Position numbers and translations under genes: made by a program | Assembly (NCBI GenBank): GCA_017438635.1 | Contig: JAFRUZ010000010.1 | Location: 1-44,087, forward strand | DNA from: Bacilli bacterium | GTDB lineage: Bacteria > Bacillota_I > Bacilli_A > RF39 > UBA660 | Reading direction: 5' to 3' | Length of the DNA stretch: 44,087 bases | Shown here: piece by piece, positions 16,234-25,084 of the stretch | Layout of the letters: each line of letters begins with the position of its first letter | Numbering within the stretch: position 1 is the stretch's first letter | Notes under the pieces: model-generated | What the model saw: the letters and a program-made list of their open reading frames with translations, nothing else | Told to the model about the DNA's origin: nothing | Databases searched by the model: none

Positions 16234-17463
16234 ATGGATAAGCCTTTAGCACTTGTTTTAAAGCCAAATTCACTTAGTGATATCGTAGGTCAATCTCATT
16301 TAATTGGCAAAGATAAGATTATAAGTAATATGGTTAAAAGTAAGAAACTATTTTCTATGATTTTATACGGTAATCCAGGTACAGGTAAAACCTCTATTGC
16401 TAATGCTATCGTTAATGATTTAAAATGTCACGCAAGATTCTTAAATGCAACTTTAAATAATAAACAAGATTTAATAGGTGTTATTGAAGAAGCTAAGATG
16501 TTAGACGGTATTGTCTTAGTGATGGATGAAATTCATAGAATGAATAAAGATAAACAAGATATTCTTCTTCCTTGTTTAGAAAATGGATTAATTACTTTAA
16601 TTGGTATGACTACTAGTAATCCGTATCACAAAATAAATCCTGCGATTAGAAGTAGATGTCAAATATTTAAACTTGAACCTCTTTCTTCCTCTGATGTCGA
16701 AGATGGTTTAAAAAAAGCTATTAAGAAAGATATATTAAAAGATATAAAAATTGATAGAAAAACTATTAAATATATTAGTGAAATATCTGGTGGAGATTTA
16801 AGATTTGCCCTTAATTTACTTGAAGTAGCTTATTATTTTAATAAAGACCATAAAATCGATATAGAAGTTATAAAAACTATTAATAATAAACCAAACTTCT
16901 TTCACGATAAAAATGAAACTGGACATTATGACGTCTTAAGTGGGCTTCAAAAATCAATAAGAGGTTCTGATGTAGATGCTGCTTTACACTATGCTGCAAG
17001 ACTTATTTTAGCAGAAGATCTTGATAGTTTATATAGAAGGCTTTCTGTTATAGCTTATGAAGATATAGGACTTGCTAATCCTACTATTGGGCCAAGACTT
17101 GAAGCCTGTATTAATGCTAGTGAAAGAGTTGGATTGCCCGAGGCTAGAATTATTATGTCTAATATAGTGATTGAAATGGCTTTATCTCCTAAGAGTAATA
17201 CTGCATATATGGCTATTGAAAAGGCAATAGCTGATTTAGAAACTAAAAATATTGGAGATATGCCTAGTTATTTAAAGAGTCCTTATATCGGTTATAAATA
17301 TCCACATGAATACCGAAATTCAATAGTTAATCAAAACTATCTACCTGAAGGTTTAAAGGGATCAAAGTATTACATTCCTAAAGAATCTTCAAAATATGAA
17401 ATTAATTTAAAAAATACAAAAGAAAAGATAGAAAGATTTAAGGAGGGATTAAAAGATGAATAA
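16234..17463 (+). CDS. rarA: replication-associated recombination protein A (AAA+ ATPase)
   Basis: 409 residues from the ATG at 16234 (M-D-K-P-L-A-L-V-L-K-P), preceded by GAGGAAGG; a TTG at 16201 would add 11 residues unlike the family. RarA/MgsA acts at stalled forks. Walker A is G-N-P-G-T-G-K-T (about 46-53) and Walker B ends D-E-I-H (about 98). Sensor region T-S-N-P and arginine finger A-I-R-S-R-C are visible. The C-terminal tetramerisation domain carries the family blocks H-Y-D-V-L-S-G-L-Q-K-S-I-R-G-S-D, Y-E-D-I-G-L-A-N-P and P-Y-I-G-Y-K-Y-P-H-E. Full length. Its last 8 bases overlap the start of the LtaS-like gene. Confidence 0.96.
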   Translation: MDKPLALVLKPNSLSDIVGQSHLIGKDKIISNMVKSKKLFSMILYGNPGTGKTSIANAIVNDLKCHARFLNATLNNKQDLIGVIEEAKMLDGIVLVMDEIHRMNKDKQDILLPCLENGLITLIGMTTSNPYHKINPAIRSRCQIFKLEPLSSSDVEDGLKKAIKKDILKDIKIDRKTIKYISEISGGDLRFALNLLEVAYYFNKDHKIDIEVIKTINNKPNFFHDKNETGHYDVLSGLQKSIRGSDVDAALHYAARLILAEDLDSLYRRLSVIAYEDIGLANPTIGPRLEACINASERVGLPEARIIMSNIVIEMALSPKSNTAYMAIEKAIADLETKNIGDMPSYLKSPYIGYKYPHEYRNSIVNQNYLPEGLKGSKYYIPKESSKYEINLKNTKEKIERFKEGLKDE

Positions 17464-19348
17464 ATATATTAAACCAATCGTTTTTACTTTATATATATTC
17501 ATACTTAATATTGTATTTTCACTTTTAATGTTTAAACACATATATTTTTCAAGTATACTGTTCTATTTTTTTGAAGCAGTTACTGTTTCTCTTATACTTA
17601 GTATTATTAGTAATCTGTTTAAAGGTAAAGCAAATAAAATAGTAAGTATTATTCTTTTTAGCATTATTACTTTTTTATTTATAGCACAGTATGTACATTA
17701 TCATTTTTATGACTGCTTTTTCTCTATTTTTTCATTAGTTAATGGAGGACAAGTACTTGCTTTTATACCTGCAATTGTAAAAATTATAATAACTAATATT
17801 TTAGGGTTCTTACTATTATTTGTTTTTCTTGCTTTTATAATAGGATATATTGTTAAGAGTAAGAGCGATGTAAAACCAAAGAATTCTATCTTATTAACTC
17901 TTTTGATTATTAGTTTAATTATTACTAATTTATGTATTTTTATTCCTAAATCTGGTAATGTTTATTCAAGAAAGAATTTATTAAATGTTACTAATTCTGA
18001 AACTAAAAATGTACAAAGTTTTGGATTAATAACTTCTATGGCTATTGATTTAGAAAGATTTATATTTAGTCCTAACTATAGTTTAATTGATGAAAATAGT
18101 AATGTAGATTCATATAGTATGGAAAAGTATAATGTTTTAAATATAGATTTTGATAGTATAAAAACAGATGATATAGAGATTAATAGTTTGAATAACTATT
18201 TAAGAAACAGAAAACCTACAAATAAAAATGAATATACAGGTATTTTTAAAGGAAAAAATCTTATTTTTATAACTGCTGAATCATTTAGTTTTAGCGTAAT
18301 AGATAAAAAGCTAACTCCTACTCTATATAAAATGACTAATGAAGGATTCAATTTTAGTAATTTCTACACTCCAATATATTATGCTTCTACTTCAGATGGT
18401 GAATATACTAATTTAACAGGATTACTTCCCAAAGAAGGTACTTGGAGTTATATAGCAACTAAATATAATTATTTTCCTTATACTTATTCTAATGCTTTTA
18501 AGGATAAAAATTATAGTTTAAATGGTTACCATAATGGTGCTTATAAATTTTATGATAGAGATGAAGTAATGCCAAATCTTGGTTATAATTATAAAAGCTG
18601 TGGAAATGGACTTGAAAAGCTTATTGATTGTAGTTTATGGCCAGAAAGTGATGAGGAAATGATTACTGAAACTTTTAAAGATTATGGTAATAAAGATAAA
18701 TTTGTTACTTATTATATATCTATAAGTGGTCATTTAAATCATAATTTTAAAGATAATGATATGGCTATAAAACATCAAGATGAAGTAAAAGACTTAAAGT
18801 ATTCAGATTCTATAAAAGCTTATATTGCTGCAAATATGGACTTAGATAAAGCTCTTGAACACTTAATTGATAATTTAAAAAAAGCAAACAAATTAAATGA
18901 TACAGTTATTGTTCTTGCTCCAGATCATTTTCCATATGGCTTATCTCATAAAGAGTACAGTGAACTTAGAACAATTAATACTATTTATGATAAACATAAA
19001 TCAAATGTAATTATTTATAATCCTTCAGTTAAAGGTAAAACTATTGATAAATATGCTTCAAATATTGATATACTACCTACTATTCTTAATATGTTTGGAG
19101 TTAGTTATGATTCTAGATTACTTATTGGTAGTGATATAATGAGTGATTCTGAAGGAATAGTTATATTTAATGATAGAAGTTTCTTGACTGAGTATGGTTT
19201 TTACGATGAAAGGGTTTCTAAATTTACGTCTTTTAAAAAAGTACCAGATAATTATATAAAGGATAAACAAAAGGAAGTATTAAATAAATACAATGCTTCT
19301 GGATTAATACTTGAAAAGAATTATTATGAAAAAATAAAAGCTAATTAG
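17456..19348 (+). CDS. LtaS-like sulfatase-family polyglycerolphosphate synthase
   Basis: 630 residues, the LtaS size. Five N-terminal membrane helices (to about residue 165) are followed by an extracytoplasmic sulfatase/alkaline-phosphatase-fold domain. Metal and catalytic residues are in place: Glu275 (F-I-T-A-E-S-F), nucleophile Thr312 (S-T-S-D-G-E), S-G-H-L-N-H and the A-P-D-H-F-P-Y-G metal site. LtaS polymerises glycerol phosphate from phosphatidylglycerol onto a lipid anchor, so the cell probably makes a lipoteichoic-acid-like polymer; a primase or other family member cannot be excluded. Its ATG lies inside the end of rarA (8-bp overlap) behind AAGGAGGGA, so translation is probably coupled. 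Confidence 0.92.
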   Translation: MNKYIKPIVFTLYIFILNIVFSLLMFKHIYFSSILFYFFEAVTVSLILSIISNLFKGKANKIVSIILFSIITFLFIAQYVHYHFYDCFFSIFSLVNGGQVLAFIPAIVKIIITNILGFLLLFVFLAFIIGYIVKSKSDVKPKNSILLTLLIISLIITNLCIFIPKSGNVYSRKNLLNVTNSETKNVQSFGLITSMAIDLERFIFSPNYSLIDENSNVDSYSMEKYNVLNIDFDSIKTDDIEINSLNNYLRNRKPTNKNEYTGIFKGKNLIFITAESFSFSVIDKKLTPTLYKMTNEGFNFSNFYTPIYYASTSDGEYTNLTGLLPKEGTWSYIATKYNYFPYTYSNAFKDKNYSLNGYHNGAYKFYDRDEVMPNLGYNYKSCGNGLEKLIDCSLWPESDEEMITETFKDYGNKDKFVTYYISISGHLNHNFKDNDMAIKHQDEVKDLKYSDSIKAYIAANMDLDKALEHLIDNLKKANKLNDTVIVLAPDHFPYGLSHKEYSELRTINTIYDKHKSNVIIYNPSVKGKTIDKYASNIDILPTILNMFGVSYDSRLLIGSDIMSDSEGIVIFNDRSFLTEYGFYDERVSKFTSFKKVPDNYIKDKQKEVLNKYNASGLILEKNYYEKIKAN

Positions 19349-19361
19349 CTTTTATTTTTTT
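19331..19361. terminator. bidirectional terminator, 28-bp perfect palindrome
   Basis: Bases 19331-19358 are their own reverse complement (AAAATAAAAGCTAA and its complement). It spans the end of the LtaS-like gene and abuts the convergent DUF421 gene stop at 19360, with T-tracts both ways. Confidence 0.85.
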
Positions 19362-20001
19362 AATACCTTTCTAAATCCGAGTTCTTTATTATATATATGC
19401 TATTGTTCTTATAAAATCCATAGAAAATATCATTTAAGTCTACTGTTAAGTGTTCTTTTAACCAAGATATATCCTTATCTAATAGTTTTAAAGTATCATA
19501 CTCTATTTTACCTTCAATTATTATAGGGAGCGGATATGCTTCTTTTTTACTTGTTTCTTTTTTAAATATAGATAATTTCCCACTTGTTTCTAATATTGCA
19601 TATTCTATTTCATTTATACTTTTTATACTTTTTTCTCTAAGTTGTGTTAACAAATCTTCCAAATTATATCTTTGTTTTATCATTTCTCTTATGTTTATTT
19701 TTCCATGATTTATTATTACAGAGGGTTTACCATCAAGTATATTTCTAATACTTTTTCTTTTTAATGATAAAAATGACATACCTATTTGACATGCTACTAA
19801 AAGAAGTATTGGTACTATTACTAGCCACACACTCTTAGTAGTATCTTCCAAACTTATAGCTACAAGTTCAGCAATTAAAACAGATACTATTAAATCTATT
19901 ATTCCTAATTGACCAACTTCTCTTTTACCCATTATCCTATATACAAATACAATTAAAAAATAAAATAAAAATGTTCTAAAAATTGTTATTATTATTTCCA
20001 T
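19360..20001 (-). CDS. DUF421 (YetF/YcaP-family) membrane protein
   Basis: 213 residues. Three N-terminal membrane helices (about 3-22, 33-50, 58-78) include the family block R-I-M-G-K-R-E-V-G-Q-L-G-I-I-D-L. A cytoplasmic YetF domain follows with L-D-G-K-P-S-V-I-I-N-H-G-K-I and Y-N-L-E-D-L-L-T-Q-L-R. In Bacillus some members (YetF, YdfS) appear in spore or germination membranes, but the general function is unknown and nothing here shows sporulation. It is a single-gene unit between convergent terminators. Confidence 0.92.
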   Translation of the reverse strand: MEIIITIFRTFLFYFLIVFVYRIMGKREVGQLGIIDLIVSVLIAELVAISLEDTTKSVWLVIVPILLLVACQIGMSFLSLKRKSIRNILDGKPSVIINHGKINIREMIKQRYNLEDLLTQLREKSIKSINEIEYAILETSGKLSIFKKETSKKEAYPLPIIIEGKIEYDTLKLLDKDISWLKEHLTVDLNDIFYGFYKNNSIYIIKNSDLERY

Positions 20002-20034
20002 AGTATCACCAGTTTTATTATGTGCAATTTTTAT

Positions 20035-20070
20035 ACAAAAAAACTATTATAAAAATATTTATAATAGTTT
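20035..20070 (-). terminator. terminator of the mraZ-pbp division operon
   Basis: AAACTATTATAAA, 4-nt loop, TTTATAATAGTTT (20041-20070), then seven T on the minus strand. It overlaps the pbp stop codon. Confidence 0.9.
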
Positions 20071-22168
20071 AATTCAGTGTAAATGAAATTTTTTCATTTT
20101 TTGATATAACTTTATCTACAATACTCTGTGATTTTACATATCCATAACCTTTAAATGTACAGTTTAGATTTAACATATTACATACTTCTACTGTTTCTCT
20201 TTTACTATAACCTTTTAAGTTAGGCATTTTGTATGTCTTACTACTTGTTAATAGAATAAGTGTTTCATTATTATCTAATACTGTTCCTTTTTCAGGGTAT
20301 TGCATTATTACTTTGTTTCCAGTGCCTAAGATTAGTTTTTTTATGTTTTTAGTTCTTGTTTTTACGGTATTTAAATCTTGATTTATATAACTATCTACAG
20401 TAACATTTTTTAATACTTTTTCTTTATCTTTTTCAAATATGTTTAAATACTTATTCATGTTTTTTACAACACTAGTTACACAGTTTGATATTGGCTTACT
20501 GCTTGATCTTTTTACTGATGCATAGATAATTACTTGTGGATCGTTTTTAGGCCACATACCCATGAAACTCTTTGTTACATTGTAGTCATCTGTATAATAT
20601 GTTCCAGTATATGAATTTACTAATTGGGCAGTTCCAGTCTTTCCTATTACACTAGAGTTTTTTACTTTATAATCTCCACCTGTTGCATATGACCAATTAG
20701 AATTTACTGTTTGATACATTAGTTCTCTTATCTTTTCTGCTGTTTTCTTAGAGGCAACACGTCTTATTTCTTCTTTTTTACCCTCGTATACAACTTTTCC
20801 ATTTTCATCTACTACTTTATCTATTATATATGGTTTTAACATTATTCCATCGTTAGCAATAGCAGTTAAGGCTTGGATATGTTGCATTGGAGTTGTTGTA
20901 ATACCTTGTCCAAACGATGCATTATATACTTCTGTTTGATATTTAAACTTAATTTGTCCTGGTACTTCGTTAGCTAGAGTTATTCCAGTTTTTGAACCAA
21001 AGCCCATTTTTATGTAGTAATCATATAATTTTTGTCTACTTATGAAATTATTTACGATATTTATTACCCCAACATTACTCGAAGCTTGGAAACCTTGATC
21101 GTATGTTATAGTACCGAATCCATAACCATTCCAGTCGTTAATTACTGTACCATCATCTGCTTTATATCTACCAGATACAAATGTATTATTACCACGATAT
21201 GTTCCTTCTTCCATTGCTGCCATGTATGTATAAGTCTTCATGATACTACCTGGTTCATATGCTTCTCCTACAGTTATATCAACCCAGTTTTTAATATCCC
21301 TTTTATTAGGGTCGAAAGATGGCTTTTGGGTTGTCCCTAATATTTTACCTGTTTTAGCATCTGCCACGATTAGTGTTAACCAGTCAAATTTATAACTGTT
21401 AGCGGCTTCGTTTGCAGCTTGTTCTAAGAAAAATTGAATATTTGAATCAATAGTTAAATATACATCATTACCATTTGTAGCGTTTACTGTTACTCCTTTT
21501 GTTCCTGGTATTTTATAGCCATTTAAATCTTTTTGATATGTAGTATATCCATCTGTTCCTCCTAGGACGTCATCTAATAAGTCTTCAAGTCCTAGAGCTC
21601 CTTTTATTTTTCCATCTTCATCGCTATTAGCATATCCTAATGTATATGATGAGAAATTACCATTTGGATAATATCTTTTTTCATTTTCTATAAAATCAAG
21701 TCCTGGTAAGTTTAGCTTTTCTATCTTTTCTTTTTCTAGTTCTGTTAATCCTTTACCAGCATTTCCAAATTCTACTTGATATCTGTCTTTTTGATTTAAG
21801 ATACTGTATATATCTTTTTCTTTCATTTTTAAAACTTTTGCTAGTTTTTTGGCAGTAGTTTTTTTATCTTTTACGTGATATAGTTTACTTTCTCCTTCAC
21901 TACGAGATGGGTCTAAATAAGCAATTAAAGTATAAGATGATACAGTTGTTGCTAAAGTCTTGCCATTTTGATCATATATATCCCCTCTTTTGGCATATAT
22001 ATTTTTTGAAACAATACTTCTACTATCTGCAAATTCTTTTAAATTAACTCCATCTACTTCTTCTGATAAGGCTAAAAAGCTAACCCTATAGATTATGTAT
22101 CCAAAACAAAAAAGAGCCACTACAATGAATAAATTTATCAGTTTATTATTTGTGCCTCTTTTTTTCAT
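20069..22168 (-). CDS. class B penicillin-binding protein with two PASTA domains (division transpeptidase)
   Basis: 699 residues. A short cytoplasmic N-terminus and one membrane helix (about 10-32) are followed by the PBP dimerisation domain (R-G-D-I-Y-D-Q-N-G, near 61) and the transpeptidase domain. All three motifs are present: Ser308-x-x-Lys311 (E-P-G-S-I-M-K), S-S-N (363-365) and K-T-G (510-512). Two PASTA domains close the protein (about 590-699), as in PBP2x/SpoVD/PbpB. It cross-links septal peptidoglycan and would pair with a SEDS glycosyltransferase; an FtsW-like one is encoded at 30827. Last gene of mraZ-rsmH-ftsL-pbp, starting 10 bp after ftsL. Confidence 0.96.
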   Translation of the reverse strand: MKKRGTNNKLINLFIVVALFCFGYIIYRVSFLALSEEVDGVNLKEFADSRSIVSKNIYAKRGDIYDQNGKTLATTVSSYTLIAYLDPSRSEGESKLYHVKDKKTTAKKLAKVLKMKEKDIYSILNQKDRYQVEFGNAGKGLTELEKEKIEKLNLPGLDFIENEKRYYPNGNFSSYTLGYANSDEDGKIKGALGLEDLLDDVLGGTDGYTTYQKDLNGYKIPGTKGVTVNATNGNDVYLTIDSNIQFFLEQAANEAANSYKFDWLTLIVADAKTGKILGTTQKPSFDPNKRDIKNWVDITVGEAYEPGSIMKTYTYMAAMEEGTYRGNNTFVSGRYKADDGTVINDWNGYGFGTITYDQGFQASSNVGVINIVNNFISRQKLYDYYIKMGFGSKTGITLANEVPGQIKFKYQTEVYNASFGQGITTTPMQHIQALTAIANDGIMLKPYIIDKVVDENGKVVYEGKKEEIRRVASKKTAEKIRELMYQTVNSNWSYATGGDYKVKNSSVIGKTGTAQLVNSYTGTYYTDDYNVTKSFMGMWPKNDPQVIIYASVKRSSSKPISNCVTSVVKNMNKYLNIFEKDKEKVLKNVTVDSYINQDLNTVKTRTKNIKKLILGTGNKVIMQYPEKGTVLDNNETLILLTSSKTYKMPNLKGYSKRETVEVCNMLNLNCTFKGYGYVKSQSIVDKVISKNEKISFTLN

Positions 22169-22178
22169 TTAAATCACC

Positions 22179-22481
22179 TTACTTATCTATTGTTTTTATA
22201 CTATTACTAGTATAACTCAATCCCATCTTTTTTGCAACTGATTGTAAGTTTTCCAGTGATGCCAACTCATTTATTTTCATCTTTAAACTTTCGTTGTTTT
22301 TATTTTGAAGTGCTATTTTTTCTTTATCACTTTCTAATTTATAGTTCATTTCACTTAATGTACTCTTTGCAAAGATACTCATGAATGGGTATGACAAAAG
22401 AGCCATAATAGTAATGGCAAATAAAACTTTTTCAAATTTAGTAAACTTTCCTCTTTTAGTTCTTTTACTGTGCTTTTTCAT
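22179..22481 (-). CDS. ftsL: cell division protein FtsL
   Basis: 100 residues with the FtsL plan: a basic cytoplasmic tail (K-K-H-S-K-R-T-K-R-G-K), one membrane helix (about 18-38), and an outside coiled coil ending in a conserved-type segment (L-E-N-L-Q-S-V-A-K-K-M-G-L). FtsL acts with DivIC/FtsB and the septal synthases. Sequence conservation in this family is poor, so the call rests mainly on position between rsmH and the PBP gene and on topology. AGGATGTGA precedes the ATG. Confidence 0.88.
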   Translation of the reverse strand: MKKHSKRTKRGKFTKFEKVLFAITIMALLSYPFMSIFAKSTLSEMNYKLESDKEKIALQNKNNESLKMKINELASLENLQSVAKKMGLSYTSNSIKTIDK

Positions 22482-22492
22482 GATTTCACATC

Positions 22493-23419
22493 CTATTTTA
22501 TTTTTTCAATTACTCTCAGTTTAGCGGATTTGCTTCTTGAATTTTGTCTTATTTCTATATCTGTTGGTAGTATTGGTTTGTTTGTTATTAATTTATAATC
22601 TGGAAGCATTTCCTTTGGAATGTTTGGCATTCCTTTTACTACTGGATTTGTTTCAGTTACTTCTTTAAATGTCTTTTTACATATGCGATCCTCTAAAGAA
22701 TGAAATGTAATTACTGCTATTCTACCTTCTGTATTTAGTACTTCTAAAGCATCTTTTAACGTTTTTTCAAATTCATCTAATTCGTTATTAACTTCTATTC
22801 TAATTGCTTGAAATACTTTTTTAGCAGGGTGACCTTTTCTTTTTTCTTTATACGGATAACATCTGTCGATTATATCTACTAGTTCTTTAGTAGTTTCTAT
22901 TCTTTTTACTAATCTTTCTTTTTCTATTTCTTTAGCAATTTTTAATGCATGTTTTTCTTCACCATATTCTCTAAATACTTTTGTAAGTTCTTCTACTGTG
23001 TAAGTATTAACTATTTCTTCTGCAGTCTTTGGACTATTTAAATCCATTCTCATATCTAGTTTAGCGTCTTGCATATAACTGAAGCCACGACTTGCATCAT
23101 CTATTTCAACAGATGATAGTCCTAGGTCAAATAGTATTCCATCTGGTTTTATGTTTTCTTCTTCACATCTTTTTTTGATATTTTCAAAGCCTTCGTTGTA
23201 TATTATAAAATTATCATTTATAGATTTTAATCTTTCTGTGCTATAAGTTACAGCATTTATATCTTTATCAAATCCTATTAGTTTTCCTTTTGGAATCCTT
23301 TTTAGTATTTCACTAGAATGTCCACCAAAACCAATAGTAGCATCGATATATATACCATCTTCTTTGATGTTTAAATTATCTATTACTTCGTTTAATAATA
23401 CACTTATATGTTTTTCCAT
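22493..23419 (-). CDS. rsmH: 16S rRNA (cytosine1402-N4)-methyltransferase
   Basis: 308 residues, normal length for RsmH (MraW). It uses S-adenosylmethionine to methylate C1402 of 16S rRNA. Visible blocks: H-I-S-V-L-L-N-E-V at the start, the cofactor-binding Y-I-D-A-T-I-G-F-G-G-H-S, D-G-I-L-F-D-L-G-L-S-S, R-G-F-S-Y, L-D-M-R-M-D, and V-I-T-F-H-S-L-E-D-R near the C-terminus, ending with a basic R-S-K-S-A-K-L-R. It begins 3 bp after mraZ and ends 11 bp before ftsL. Confidence 0.97.
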   Translation of the reverse strand: MEKHISVLLNEVIDNLNIKEDGIYIDATIGFGGHSSEILKRIPKGKLIGFDKDINAVTYSTERLKSINDNFIIYNEGFENIKKRCEEENIKPDGILFDLGLSSVEIDDASRGFSYMQDAKLDMRMDLNSPKTAEEIVNTYTVEELTKVFREYGEEKHALKIAKEIEKERLVKRIETTKELVDIIDRCYPYKEKRKGHPAKKVFQAIRIEVNNELDEFEKTLKDALEVLNTEGRIAVITFHSLEDRICKKTFKEVTETNPVVKGMPNIPKEMLPDYKLITNKPILPTDIEIRQNSRSKSAKLRVIEKIK

Positions 23420-23422
23420 ATT

Positions 23423-23860
23423 TTAACCTTCGAAATTTGTTTCAAATAGATGATCCGCTAAATCAGATAAATTATCTGTAGCAGTATTCATAAAACTATC
23501 CCATTTTTCTTTTGACCATATTTCAAGTTTGTCATTTACTCCAATTATTATGCATTCTTTTGTTAATCCTGCATATTCGATTAGTGGTGAAGCAATTTTT
23601 ATGCGTCCTTGTTTATCAAATTCTTCATTTGTTGCCCCAGATAGGAATATTCTAGTGAAACTTCTAGCATCTTTTTTGGTAAATGGTAAAGATTTTAATT
23701 TTGAAACTTCTTTAACCCATTCTTTTTCTGAATAGATAACTAAGCAGTTTTCAAAGCCTTTTGTAATTATTATGTTATTGCCAAGTTCTTCTCTAATTTT
23801 TGAAGGAATTATTAATCTTCCTTTTTCATCTAGGTTGTGACGATACTCACCCATTAGCAT
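23423..23860 (-). CDS. mraZ: transcriptional regulator MraZ
   Basis: 145 residues from the ATG at 23860 (M-L-M-G-E-Y-R-H-N-L-D), the usual MraZ start; an upstream in-frame start would place the operator repeats inside the gene. MraZ is an AbrB-fold protein forming rings that bind repeated GTGG-type boxes in front of its own operon. Two AbrB-like repeats carry the D-x-K-G-R-x-x-I-P (D-E-K-G-R-L-I-I-P) and D-K-Q-G-R-I-K-I-A signatures, and the A-R-S-F-T-R-I-F-L-S-G-A linker is present. It is first in mraZ-rsmH-ftsL-pbp. Four GTGG repeats sit directly upstream. Confidence 0.96.
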   Translation of the reverse strand: MLMGEYRHNLDEKGRLIIPSKIREELGNNIIITKGFENCLVIYSEKEWVKEVSKLKSLPFTKKDARSFTRIFLSGATNEEFDKQGRIKIASPLIEYAGLTKECIIIGVNDKLEIWSKEKWDSFMNTATDNLSDLADHLFETNFEG

Positions 23861-23869
23861 AATAATCAC

Positions 23870-23903
23870 CCACTTTCCACCACAATCATCCACTATCTAC
23901 CAC
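23870..23903 (-). promoter_or_regulatory. MraZ operator: four GTGG repeats at exact 10-bp spacing
   Basis: On the minus strand GTGG occurs at 23900-23903, 23890-23893, 23880-23883 and 23870-23873. The decamers read TGTGGTAGAT, AGTGGATGAT, TGTGGTGGAA, AGTGGGTGAT. They cover the expected transcription start and leader, 10-43 bp before the mraZ ATG, fitting autorepression. Confidence 0.9.
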
Positions 23904-23904
23904 A

Positions 23905-23933
23905 ATTTTACTATTATCCATATTCTTTGTAAA
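23905..23933 (-). promoter_or_regulatory. promoter of the mraZ operon
   Basis: TTTACA (23928-23933), exact 17-bp spacer, TAAAAT (23905-23910). The predicted start of transcription near 23898 falls inside the GTGG repeat array. Confidence 0.8.
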
Positions 23934-23943
23934 TAGTTTCACC

Positions 23944-23984
23944 AAAAAAACAGACGTTTTTTTATAAAAAAGAACATCTGTTTG
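23944..23984 (-). terminator. second terminator between the upstream unknown gene and the mraZ promoter
   Basis: AAACAGATGTT pairs with AACGTCTGTTT (one G-U) across an AT-rich loop and is followed by a T-run on the minus strand. It insulates the mraZ promoter. Confidence 0.75.
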
Positions 23985-23999
23985 TCAAAAAGAATTAAA

Positions 24000-24027
24000 T
24001 AAAAAAACATATGCTATATCATATGTT
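24000..24027 (-). terminator. first terminator after the unknown gene at 24026
   Basis: AACATATG, 6-nt loop, CATATGTT (24006-24027) and seven T on the minus strand; overlaps the stop codon. Confidence 0.85.
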
Positions 24028-24565
24028 ATGCGCTCCTTATACTTCTTACTCTTCTCTTGTTTTTGTGGTCTTTAGTTTGGCTTTCAAATACGTGTTCTTG
24101 AGGTTCTACTCTTTCTTTTATTTCTTGTAAAACATTAAGCTTTTTTTCTATCTCATTTAATTCGCTTATATACTTTTCAAGTACTTTTTCATCTTCTTTT
24201 ATTTTACTACTGTAGTATTCGGCAATAACAGGGTCTATCTCTATATAATTGTAGCATGTCAATCCTTTATCTAATTGTTCTACTAATTCTTCAGTACTAG
24301 CATTTTTGATATCTTGTATACCATTTCTATCATATTCTATTCTTTTGTTTAAAACTATGTCTTCAAAGTGGTCATCAACTAGTTCAGCTATGATATTGTA
24401 TCTTCCTACATAAGACACTACGGGTACATTTTTTGTGCCAAAAATACCTTTTTTTTCTTCTGTTGTTTTTATAGGGAATACTTCAATGTATCCATATTCA
24501 CTATAGCGATCGCAAAGGCTTCTTCTTCTGCCACAATTTATCGCTAATCTGTAATACTTCTTCAC
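24026..24565 (-). CDS. unknown cytoplasmic protein with C-terminal coiled coil
   Basis: 179 residues. I choose a GTG start at 24565 (V-K-K-Y-Y-R-L-A-I-N-C-G) because AGGTGG lies five bases upstream; a GTG nine bases earlier overlaps that site. The N-terminal half looks like a small beta-rich domain (Y-Y-R-L-A-I-N-C-G-R-R, Y-G-Y-I-E-V-F-P-I). Residues about 125-155 form a heptad-like coiled coil, and the end is basic (K-N-K-R-R-V-R-S-I-R-S), suggesting contact with nucleic acid or the membrane surface. No family recognised. A TATAAT at 24577-24582 lies just upstream. It lies between yqeY and mraZ with terminators on both sides, so it is its own unit. Confidence 0.75.
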   Translation of the reverse strand: MKKYYRLAINCGRRRSLCDRYSEYGYIEVFPIKTTEEKKGIFGTKNVPVVSYVGRYNIIAELVDDHFEDIVLNKRIEYDRNGIQDIKNASTEELVEQLDKGLTCYNYIEIDPVIAEYYSSKIKEDEKVLEKYISELNEIEKKLNVLQEIKERVEPQEHVFESQTKDHKNKRRVRSIRSA

Positions 24566-24616
24566 TGCTACCACCTATTATAATATATAACAATTTGAGG
24601 TTTTTGTCTATAGAAA

Positions 24617-24641
24617 AAAAGACTTAATTTAATAAATCTTT
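24617..24641 (-). terminator. yqeY terminator
   Basis: AAAGATTTA, 6-nt loop, TAAGTCTTT (one U-G pair), then T-run on the minus strand; includes the yqeY stop codon. Confidence 0.75.
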
Positions 24642-25067
24642 TATCCTTGATGATACTTCTTTCATATCACATCTATTTTTGATAACAGGAGTTATTGTTT
24701 TCATTACTAAGCTCATTTCTTTTACTGTAGTAGCTCCTGTTTCTTCTATGGCATTTTTTATGATTGATTCTAATTCTTCAGCACTTAACATCTCTGGCAT
24801 ATATGCTTTTAAGATGTCTATTTCTTTTTGATAAGAATCTACTAAATCGTTCCTATTTGCTTTTTTAAACTCTTCTATTGAGTCGTTTCTCATTTTAATT
24901 TGTTTATTTACAACATCAAGTACTAGATCATCATTTTCTTCTTTCTTGTTGTTAATTACTTCCATTTGTACTCCTGCTTTTACACTTCTTAAAGTGTTTA
25001 GTTTGTCTTTATCTTTTTCTTTCATAGCAGATATTAAATCTTGTTTAATTTGTTCTACTAAAGTCAT
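24624..25067 (-). CDS. yqeY: YqeY / GatB-domain family protein
   Basis: 147 residues, the standard YqeY length. Recognised by L-N-T-L-R-S-V-K-A-G-V-Q near the start, the K-Q-I-K-M-R-N-D-S-I-E-E-F-K-K-A-N-R helix, and the C-terminal GatB/YqeY-type domain with Y-M-P-E-M-L-S-A-E-E-L. It resembles the tRNA-binding tail of GatB; its own role is not settled, though it may touch amidated tRNA or translation. The rpsU-yqeY pair is conserved in Bacillus. A hairpin with a short T-run lies between the two genes here. Confidence 0.94.
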   Translation of the reverse strand: MTLVEQIKQDLISAMKEKDKDKLNTLRSVKAGVQMEVINNKKEENDDLVLDVVNKQIKMRNDSIEEFKKANRNDLVDSYQKEIDILKAYMPEMLSAEELESIIKNAIEETGATTVKEMSLVMKTITPVIKNRCDMKEVSSRIKDLLN

Positions 25068-25084
25068 ATATATTCTCCTTTCCT

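Noticed and set aside
23971-23984. Second LexA-like match (CAAACAGATGTTCT) upstream of mraZ
   Set aside because: It is fully explained as one arm of a terminator hairpin and is not placed on promoter elements; kept only as a caution for the ORF6N box.
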